The notes under the pieces were generated by a model. That model did no database searches, was not told where the DNA came from, and saw only the letters and a program-made list of their open reading frames with translations. Below are positions 1 to 9,625 of a stretch of 64,000 bases of DNA, piece after piece. The stretch comes from Dipteris shenzhenensis (lineage: Eukaryota; Polypodiophyta; Polypodiopsida; Gleicheniales), in NCBI GenBank assembly GCA_047967505.1, contig CM106538.1; one strand, given 5' to 3'. Each line of letters begins with the position of its first letter. The stretch's first letter is position 1. The translations under genes were made by a program, and so were the position numbers.

Positions 1-93
1 TTAGCAACAGACACACATAACAGTACGGGATGACCACCGCTCGAAAACCGTCCGTCGTCGTCGTGCAGTCCCCTCCAATTCGTAGCCTTGGGC

Positions 94-112
94 TCTGAGA
101 CCAAATGTTACA
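94..112 (-). mobile_element. LTR/primer-site junction of a minus-strand LTR retroelement
   Basis: Read on the minus strand, an LTR-like end finishing in TGTAACA is followed directly by TTTGGTCTCAGAGCC. This is close to the plant initiator-Met tRNA primer site (TGGTATCAGAGC), with one mismatch. The LTR would extend rightwards from 106 and the internal region leftwards out of the window. The outer LTR boundary and a partner LTR are not visible, so family and size are unknown. Confidence 0.5.
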
Positions 113-1018
113 AATAACACAACTATCTATTCCTACTGCAGATCACGGGAGCAGCACCATGGATATCCTCCCAGCCAACCTTGCTAAAGCTAACGAGTAG
201 ATAGAGAATTCCGATATCAAAACATACGTGAAAATCCTTCTCTTCTCTCTCTAGCCTCAACAAGTCCCATCTCCCTAGATAGATCTAGATGCCACATGTC
301 ATCCATATAGGGCCTTCCTAATGCAACATTTCACCCCTCTCTTGGGATGCATTAAATCCTTTGCCTCTAGGCATAATCTTTGCATTAGGCCCTTAGCCTT
401 AGATCTACCTAGTCTGGTGCTATCAACCCTCACCTAGGACCTTGACATTAATTCCCTCCCGATCTTTTACATGAAGCGCAAACAAATAATTTACAAAGAT
501 AGATCCTTTAAGGGAAATGTCGACTGATTCTTTTGAGGTCATGCTACCTCGGCTAGAGCGTAACATTATTGGGCATGCTTGGACAGATGGTATCAGGTTA
601 ATCCACAGCATTGTGATGCCTTTACTTGTCAAATTTGGGTTGATCATGCTTTCACACATTTAGATCATGCTCCTCTTTAGTTGAGGCTCTTTAGTTGAGG
701 CTTTCCTTACATGAATTCCTCACTTACAGATTGCCTTGCCGAAGGCTTTTGCTGATTAATAATAGTTATCTGGAGCATGTTGACTTTAAAGCCGGTCTCT
801 GATGCTATTCAGCGTCTCTCTCGTGAGATACACATTGGTTTGGATTATGCATGGTAGGCTTTTGTTGCTATCTCTGCATGACGCTTGTCATGAAAATGAC
901 TTAGATGTATCGTCTTTAGAGGTGTTTTCCCACTGCTTTTGATTTTTCAGAAAAGTTTGTTTTCCAGGCTATTCTCATTCGAAAAAGTTTTTCTTATTAT
1001 AAATACAGTGGTTTCACC
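113..1018. other. Non-coding sequence, probably LTR plus upstream intron
   Basis: No coding region is recognisable. The left part is probably the LTR attached to the primer site at 94-105. A 14-bp direct duplication (ctctttagttgagg-like) lies near 672-701. Since the first visible mannosidase exon begins at 2025 in mid-protein, this stretch is probably part of an upstream intron of that gene. Confidence 0.35.
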
Positions 1019-1045
1019 AAAAAAAAAAGTGTGTGTGCGTTTGTC

Positions 1046-1131
<86 letters not shown>
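1019..1131. repeat. Compound microsatellite (TG)n-(AG)n-(GAAA)n
   Basis: After an A-run the sequence passes through TG repeats, then AG repeats, then AAAG/GAAA tetranucleotides, then AG again. The strand is pure purine for about 70 bases. Long open frames crossing it in several phases are low-complexity artefacts. Confidence 0.95.
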
Positions 1132-2024
1132 TGGAAAGCAGGGCAGGAGCCGGGAGAGAAGGAATGCAAGGTGGGAAGGCAGAATGGCAAGGGGGTCGAG
1201 ACGGGGGCAGTAAAAGGCTGTATTCCATGTAGAGCAATATGGGTTTGTACAAGCAGTACGGACGAAGGGGTTGGAAGGGGATGGGATAGGGCACACCTAT
1301 GAGCAAAAAAGGGGTGGAAGAGAGGGATGGCTGAGTCAATGTAGGAAGGGACCAGGGGTGTGGGCTGAAGGAGTGTGAAATGGGCTGAAGGAGGCAGAGG
1401 TAGAGGCAGGCTAAAGGGGAGGCAGACTGGAGAAACACTGAGGGAGAGGCGAGTTGGAGAGGCGGGCTGGAAGGAGGTGGGATGAGCGAGGAGCACACTG
1501 AAGAGTCCAGGTTCTCAGATCCAAGAAGCCAACATTTCCTGTTGGGCAGCTAAACTCAAACTCTGGTCTGCTTTAGTAGCTGTTTGTCTTGGGAATGCTT
1601 AGCAAGCTAACACGGCATTTTAATGTATGTTTGCTCATGGAGAGAGTAAACTATCAAACCTCATAGCAGGTTCTATTTGTCATCTTCTAGAGTCCATCCT
1701 ACCACTCAGCCTAAAACATGCCTGCTCAAAGGCACGAATGGGGATTTCCTTATCAGATTTATCTGACTATTCCAATTGGGCCAGGATTTTCCTACTCCCG
1801 ACAATCTGGGTGTATGCGACTTGTAGCCTGAGACTTAAAAAAGTGTCCAAGGTGTCTCTTAATTATGTGAAAAATTTAATGAACCCTCTTGTCACAGATC
1901 TCAATATATTGAGCGTGTTAATATGAAAAACTTTGAAGTTATAAGAACTTTTCCAGGTCCATAATGTGTTTGTTCTGTGCGCAAAATCTACTTAATGTTT
2001 GAACCATTTTGTGTCTGTATGCAG
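1132..2024. other. Purine-rich tract and intron sequence upstream of first visible exon
   Basis: 1132-1500 is G/A-rich on the + strand with GGAGG and GGGAGG words, continuing the purine bias of the adjacent microsatellite. 1500-2024 is ordinary AT-rich sequence ending in a splice acceptor (tgtctgtatgcag) at 2024. No conserved coding segment was found, so the preceding mannosidase exon is probably outside the window. Confidence 0.4.
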
Positions 2025-2137
2025 GTTAACCTCGGAATGGTTATAAAGGATGACGCTACTGAATTTTCCGTACTAGTAGACCATGCTGTAGGTGGCTCAA
2101 GCATTGGAAGTGGACAGTTGGAGCTCATGCTACATAG
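2025..2137 (+). CDS. Alpha-mannosidase exon 1 (first visible)
   Basis: 113 bp, phase 0 at the start, after acceptor atgcag. It encodes VNLGMVIKDDATEFSVLVD and continues through GGSSI to MLHR, ending inside an Arg codon (AG|G) before donor gtctaa. Confidence 0.93.
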
Positions 2138-5100
2138 GTCTAATCACAACATATCCTATTGTTGATCTAGTGTAAACTCAAATCACAGGCACCTAGATTT
2201 TCCTTGTACAATATGGACATCAAAAGCTTCATGTATATATGTAACAGGCGTTTGCTGCATGATGATGGGAGGGGAGTGGCTGAAGCTTTGGATGAGGCTG
2301 TTTGTTTGGGCAGTAACTGCGAAGGCTTGACTGTAAGAGATTTTTGAGACTATATTTAAATATATTTATTTAATTGGAAACATGTGGTAGCTGCTTCTCT
2401 TCTTTATACAGGAAAGAAAGTCAAGATATCCAAATTTACGTACTTTCAGACTATCTTTATGGATATTATGTGAAAAATTCTGGTATCTTCTTTTATTTAT
2501 CTGAGAAAGGAAATTAGGATGGCCGTTTATATTGAAATGCAGCATATCTGATTGTTGTAGGCCTTTGTGGAGAATAGAGTTGGAGAGGATAGAGTAGGAG
2601 AGGCTTTCATAGGGAATTGAGGAGGAGAGTGCTTCATCTATAGGATTTCTCTGGCCATTGAAAGATGGCCTAGAGTGCACAGTCTGCTTGTGCGAGTTCC
2701 AAGAGGATGACAAATGCCTATTGCTGCCCAAATGCAACCACAGGTCTCACACAAAACGTGTTGATATGTGGTTTCTGTAGCATACCGCATGCCCTATCTG
2801 TGAGAAGAGCTTAGAGACCCTTGGTGGTGTGCAAGAAAAAATTCATTTGCAGAGGGCTCCTCAATGTTTTTTCTTTGCCAGTAAACAGGTCAAGCTTTTG
2901 ATGAGCTGTGTGAGAGGAGGTCTGGTCTCTTTCGGTGGTATCACTGGATGACAAAGGCCAATTGTAACTAGACCAGCCACTAATTTGGCAACCTAGTTAT
3001 ATGTCCTATGGCTAGGGGCTTAGAAACAGCAGCAGCTAAGTGCAGAATGATGAAATGTCGTATAAACTTCATAATCCATGAGCATCAAAGTACAACGTAC
3101 CTGGAATTATAGGGAGAACAAGCGCTTGTGATGGGCTGCACAAGAACAGGCTAGGAAAAGACTTTCCTAGGCTAGGAGACAATCCTAGTTAGACAGCCAA
3201 GAGTTATGAGAACTCAGCTGGAGTGAATTGCATTAATGTTCATTCAAAGTTACGATGGAAAAGTACAATGGGCCCTTTTATATGAATAGGCCTAGGGTAG
3301 TCAAGAACCATTTGCTTATGGGATAACCCCCTATGATGCCACGTGGCAACATTTGGCTTCACCATTTAAAACTACTTATTACGTAAAGGACAAATAAAGT
3401 CAAAACTTCTAAGTAAAATTAGCCTTTCTTACAGTCCACAGCCCAAATGAAATTTCCCCTCAAATTTGCAAGGGTGAAATTTGCAATCGCTGGGCTGAAC
3501 CTCATGATGCTTCCTCGGCAGACCACAGTCTTTGTCCCTACAGACTCTGCGTTTCAGTCTGTCAAGGATGCGGAAAAGATGGAACTATTTCAATACCACG
3601 TGGCGATTCAGCGATTGGCCTTTGCCCAACTTTTCAACTTGAACGAGGCGATATTCTTCGCTTCTTGCTGGCAATAGCATTCTAGTAATCAGATTATAAT
3701 TTTACTTAGATGATGTAAGGATTATTTCCCCCGACCTACATTTTGATAGTACTATTGTTGTACATGGTATAGGCAGAATCTTGAACTACACCGTCTACGG
3801 CAACGGTAAACATAATCTGTCAACGTCCTTGTCACCACCCGCACACACCTACTAGCAGAAGCCGCGATTGCGTTCCATCTCCCTTGTTTGCACCACCTCT
3901 CCCAGGATTGACTGCTTCTCCTCCCTCAATAGATGACTCGGGCATGGACAATAATTCCGGAAAGGATCATCCGCCCCTGCCATTACCTTCTCGCTCTGAT
4001 ACCAATGTAACTAGACCAGCCACTAGAGTTTGGCAATCTAGTTATATTTCCTATGACTAGGGGCTTAGAAACAGCAGCGGCTTAGTGCAGAATGATGAAA
4101 TGTCATGTAAACTTCATAATCCATGAGCATCGAAGTACAAAATACCTGGAATTATAGGGATAACAAGTGCTTGTGATGGGCTGCACAAGAACAGGCTAGG
4201 AAAATACTTTCCTAGGCTAGGAGACAATCCTAGTTAGACAGCCAAGGGTAATGAAAACTCAGCTGGAGTGAATTGCATTAATGACCATTCATGGCAAAGT
4301 ACAATGGACCCTTTTATATGAATAGGCCTAGGCTAGTCAAGAACCATTTGCTTATGGGATAGCCCCCTATGATGCCACGTGGCAACATTTGGCTTCACCA
4401 TTAAAGGCTACTTATTTCTTAGCCATTCAAAGGCCAAATAAAACCAAAACTTACAAGTAAAATTAGACTTTGTTACACCAAGAAGAAGTGCGTAAAACTT
4501 ATGACTGCGGGTGTTGATGCGATACTACTTATGGTTTCATCGTATGCTATGGTGCAGTGGATCACACAGTGATGGTGTACCTATGGAATGGTTACGGAGT
4601 AGACCGTGGTGTTGGTGATGCTGCAAGTGCGGGACGGAACCAAAAGAAGAGATAAAATAAAATACAATGAAAGATCAATGCTTATGGTTGTAAGAACCAT
4701 AACAAGGATACATGTGCAAGAGTGCAATACAACAAGAATTGGACTTGCCACAATGTGACCAAGCCCACCAAGGTACCCAGGTCCACGTCTCGGATGGTAC
4801 AACGATCACTCACGAAGAATCCCCAATACGATAGGCAAGCTGGCAGCTCAAGCCTCTCTTTCTCACACACTTCTCTTCGTCTCTAAATGAATGATCCCCT
4901 TCTATCTTCATCCATTCTCAGTCCATAACTGATGTAATAGATAAGTCTTTTAAGACATTAGGATGGACTCTCAATCCTTAACGTCAGACATCTTTGTTTT
5001 GATGGACTCTCAGTCCTTAAGTGACTCTGGTTTTGTTTAGTCTCATAGACCTTTTGGTATTTCGTAGACTATAATACACTTTCTTTCTTTTCTTTGTCCT

Positions 5101-8100
5101 TTTCTTATCTCGATTGAGTGGCAATCTTTCTATTCGAAGCCACGATTCTCCACTCCCTCCATTTGTAGCCCCTTTAAACTATTATCTCTGAGCTGTTATC
5201 CACTCGCCTGCTCCTTGATGCCTTCCTACTATGCCCTTGCATCTGGAGACTTCACCATATAAGGTGATGCTTTGGCTTCTGCACGAGCACGGACTCCTTG
5301 GCGGTGTCATGACTTCTTCATGTAGAGGATATCATCCATGTGCAAACTCTTTCGGAATCCAAAGTATCTGAGTCTTGGTCCTCTTTGGCATCAATCAATT
5401 GGGACCCACCAATTGGTTGGCCCAATGCTCCTTCGTAGAATCTTCAATCATGGTGTTTTGGGTACACATGGATGACCTTGGTAAGGTACTGCATAGTATA
5501 TGTATATCTGTGGTTTGGAGAGAGGAGCATGCACGGCACATGTGGATACGAATTCAGCTTCCGGATGCTCGACCTATCTTCATTGCAGTGTGTTATTTCC
5601 CTCCAGACCCGTCATCCTATGCACGAGCGGTCACTACAGATGGGGACAGCCCATATGAGATGATTCATGATGACATCACGGAGTTCTCCAGACTAGGAGA
5701 CATCCTCCTACTCTGGGATTTCAATGCACGGATAGGAAAGACAGGTGGGCCTGCTTGACTTCACAGATGACTGAGATCCACACATCATCCCGGAGCTCAA
5801 TGCAACTGAGCTCAGGATACTTAGGCACTCTGCAGATGCCCCACACGTGACAAGATATGGACATCTGCTTGAGCTGGGCGCTATCCACAACCTTATCATC
5901 TATAATGGTCTCCATAGATGGACATCCTCTGGAAGACTCACTTGCTTCCCACATGGCGGTGGGTCTAGTACAGTAGATTATCTGCTAGGCACACTAGACT
6001 TTGTCTCACGGGTACACGACTTCGCCATACTCCCCCCCCCCCCTCGTCGAAGCTGACCATTCATACTTGGCCTTTCATATCTTTGCCACTATGCCAACCA
6101 CAGAGAGAGCACCTTCCACGCCTGCACGCATTCAGATCCACTTTGACTGTGCCCTTGACCCAGTGTACATGAGTCATTGGGGCAAGGGCACTACTGGAGA
6201 TGATACAGGCCTCGCCAGTACCTCCGACACCCTTGTCTCAATTGTACAAGACGCCGCCACTAGATCCTACTTGGAGATGATACAGATCTTGCCAGCGCCT
6301 CAGACACCCTTGTCTCAGTTGTACACCGCCACTAGATCCTTTCCCATGACCCGACCATGTGGATCCAAGATGGGAATATGCCTCAAAACCCTTGGTTCAA
6401 CGACGAGTGCAGAGAGGCGAGAGCCTACCTCACACACGAGCGGGCTTTGGGTCACCTGAGGTGCATAGGATCTTCCAACAATTGACACATCGTAAGAGGT
6501 GGGCTTTCCTCACACATATTATGGATGAGATTGTCAGATCTTTTCGAGGAGGAGACCCGACCACTGGATGGGGGTTTCTATAGGAAGGGAAACCACTAAT
6601 TCCCATCACTGACCCAGATATATGGCACACATATACATGTTCCCTCTATGATGTCTAGATGCAAACATCGTCAGATATGTCCTCTATGCCCAGGCCCACC
6701 ACCTGTCACTTGTTCACCACATAGAACGTACGAGCTGCACTCCGTCGAGTACACAATCGGAGAGTGAAGGCCATGAGGGCCTACGGACTAAGCACTTTGC
6801 ACACGGATAGGAGGTCCTAGCTCTGGTCCTAGCACTGATGTTCAACTAGGTTGTGTGTCATGGCTTCCCACCTGCTTCGAGCACCACCACCATTGTGCTG
6901 AGACGCAAAGCTGGAGACCCTATGGAGACTGGGATTACCGTACCCTCATCATTGGGCACGTTGACCAAGATTTATGGATCGGTTCTAGAGAGAGAGAGCT
7001 CAGCAGTCATACAGAAGCTTGAGGGCAACGGGCACTAGGACAAGCAAGATTCCGGAGACAACATTCTACCCTAGATCACATCTTCATTGTGAGAGATATC
7101 ATCGAGGAGGCGAGATCTAGACACCTGAAGATCTACACATGCTTTGTAGACTTTCGGAATGCATTTGACATTGTCCCACGACCCCGCATGATTAAGAGAT
7201 TACAGGAGATGTAGATCCCAGAGACACTGATATGGGGAGTGATGAGTCTATATGAGGCAGCCAAAGGCAAAGTCCGTGCCCCAGGTGGTCTATCGGATTG
7301 GGACGAGAGTACAATTTGAGTGAAGCAAGGCTGTCCCCTCTCACCGACCCGTTTTGGGCTCTACATTGATGAGATCATTTCTTTCATAGACGGCCTAGGA
7401 GGCGAAGGATCACCACGAACCGATCTTATGATACAAATACTGCTATATGTTGATGACATAGTCCTTAATTCTTCAGCAGAGGGGCTGCAGAGACATCTGG
7501 AGGCCCTAGAGGTGTTTTGCAGAGAGAGAGACCTGACAGTCAACCTTGGGAAGACCAAGGTTATGGTCCTTAACACCTCACACGCAGTGCTTCGCCGACT
7601 TAGTTTCCCCTATCGAGATGAGTTAGTGGAGATAGTGCTACACATATTTGGGAGGAGTCTTCACAGGACCCCGTTTCACTATGACACATGCAGCCCATGC
7701 ACGACTCACATGGGGGCGGGGTGCTTTGGCACAATTGAAGAGACAGTGCTTCCAGGCACACTTTTAGGACCCACTGACGAAGTGTTGGCTCTTCAATACA
7801 TTGCCTTAAACTTGGCAGCATTTGTTATGTGATGTTGATCTCCCTGTACAAATTTGTGCAAGGGTATACCTGCGATGTATCGAGGATACTTCATCTATAC
7901 CATGGAGGGGGGTTTGTTAGCACTTAGCCCTGGTATGGCCTTGTAGGCCAGTCTTAGTACTCAGTCAACACTTAGGTTGCCTTCACTGGTCAACCATATT
8001 GCTCCCTTGCATTCCACTCCGTTTCCATTGCTTCCCGCACCCAGCGGGGGGGGGGGGGGGGAGATTCACAAAAGAGGGGGAGGGTAGGAGGGAAGAGGGG

Positions 8101-9576
8101 TGTAGGCAAATAGGGAAAGAGGGGGGAAGGGCTGTATCGCAGATAGGGAGAGAGGGGGAGGAGATTTACAGAGAGGGGAGGCCTGTTTGTGGGCTGAGGG
8201 AGAAGGCAGTGTCCGTACGGCAGGAAGTGGGCTGGTAAACAAAAGGGTTCCGATTCATGTTCAGGGGCTGGCAGCAATGGAGAGTGGAGGAAAGCGGGAA
8301 AGGGGGATGAGAGCAGCAACAGCGGCAGCAAGGAAGAGTGGATGAAGGGCAAGGGGGAGAATTGAACAATGGGGGATATGGAGGGTGTGATAGGGAAAGA
8401 AAAAAGCATAGAAAGCACAAAAAGTAAGAAGAACAAAAAGCAAGTGCATTGAAAGCACGTAGACACCTCAAGAGAAAGCAGAAAAAGCCCCCAAGTGCAG
8501 ACCTGCAAAGATGTAGAAAAAGCAAGTACACCATCTAGGAGAAGAATGTGGTGTAAAACTCCACAGGGCCATTTGGAAATTGATCTTCCTCTGCACCATT
8601 TGGACTGTGGCACGCTACCAAGGCACGTAGACATGTGGTAAGGAAGCAAAAAGCCCAAGTGCACACAAGGATGGATGCACAAAAACAAGTTCACCACGTG
8701 GGAGAAGAACGCGGCAACCATTTGGGAAACGGGCGTCCTGCTGTTGACATAATAGAGTGCACGAGGAGAGTAACTCAAAACAAGAAAATGCTCAAGCACA
8801 AACGTGGATGAGGGAGAGAGAGACTCAAGCTTGTCCAACTTCTTAGATGGACTTCATTTCCTTCACACACACTTCAAATTTATTAATTAACAAGATGATT
8901 GGAAAATATAAATACATCACGGGCATAGTCTCAAAATCTGCGATCACCTTGATTTTGGCAATTCAGCTACTCATACAAATGCTTGGGGTCCTTATCCCCA
9001 ACAAGGATTGGTCCGCAAATCCAGTCACTTACATCTCATTGGCCAATATTTACATGCTTAGCCAAACCCATACACCCTTACGTGTCTTGTTTCCATCACA
9101 TGAGACATTCCAACATCCCCTCTCAATGCCAATAAATTTCACTATTTCCGCACTTTCTTTTTTGGGCAATGACCAGAGGAGAAAGGCTACAGCTCCACCT
9201 CAGTTTCCAAGAAATGAAAGGCAACTCATAGAGGCAGACAACCAGGTGGACCTGGTACATTGATAGGGACCTGTAGATTGATATGATTTCATTTCTGCTG
9301 TAAAAGGAAGATCTGACAGCCACTATGGTCATCAGCCTCCCTTGGATCTTGTGGTCTAGGGAAGAGCAAGTTGGGGCGCTGAGGAGGGAAAATCATTTGA
9401 AGATTTAGCAGAAAATCATCGTGGTACCTCTCTTTTTTCCCCCTGACATTTCGAATGTGCAAATACTGCAAAAAAAAAAGTATTTGCTGTTATTAGCAGG
9501 AGCAATGCCTTGCTAGAGTGCTGGGTTGGCAGAGTCTTGGGAGTTGTGTAGTCTGATTTCCCACATGTTTTTAAAG

Positions 9577-9625
<49 letters not shown>

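Larger units (their letters stand above)
2963..4477 (-). mobile_element. Small non-autonomous LTR retroelement (TRIM-like) with captured FAS1 fragment
   Basis: Two direct repeats of 471 and 472 bp, about 90% identical by eye, bracket 572 bp of internal sequence. Both repeats begin TGTAAC and end in TTACA. On the minus strand the right repeat is followed, after one spacer base, by TGGTATCAGAGC, the initiator-Met tRNA primer site, so the element is transcribed leftwards. The flanking pentamers are CCAAT and CCAAG, a one-mismatch target duplication. A purine-rich stretch (TTTGAGGGGAAA on the minus strand) lies about 25 bp from the left LTR as a weak polypurine-tract candidate. There is no gag or pol, so any movement must have used enzymes from another element. 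It sits antisense in the mannosidase intron. Confidence 0.88.
5376..7832 (+). mobile_element. Decayed LINE (non-LTR retrotransposon): endonuclease plus reverse transcriptase
   Basis: The pieces appear in the usual LINE order on the + strand, spread over several frames. The endonuclease gives IFIAVCYFPPDPSSYA, ILLLWDFNARIGK, CFPHGGGSSTVDYLLG and ADHSYLAFH. The reverse transcriptase gives CFVDFRNAFDIVPRP, VKQGCPLSPTRFGLYIDE and LLYVDDIVLNS, followed by a decayed thumb region. Stops and frame changes are frequent, so it is dead. It lies in the mannosidase intron, in the sense orientation. Neither a 5' end nor a 3' tail or target duplication could be fixed, so the outer coordinates are those of the recognisable coding part. 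Confidence 0.88.

Noticed and set aside
939-1498. Overlapping open frames of 97-183 codons on both strands
   Set aside because: They are generated by the TG/AG/GAAA microsatellite and the adjoining purine-rich tract, with Ser/Leu/Phe or Arg/Glu low-complexity translations and no family match.
7990-8838. 282-codon minus-strand open frame
   Set aside because: It covers a G/A-rich tract inside the mannosidase intron. The translation is Pro/Leu/Ser-rich in every frame, which reflects composition rather than a gene.
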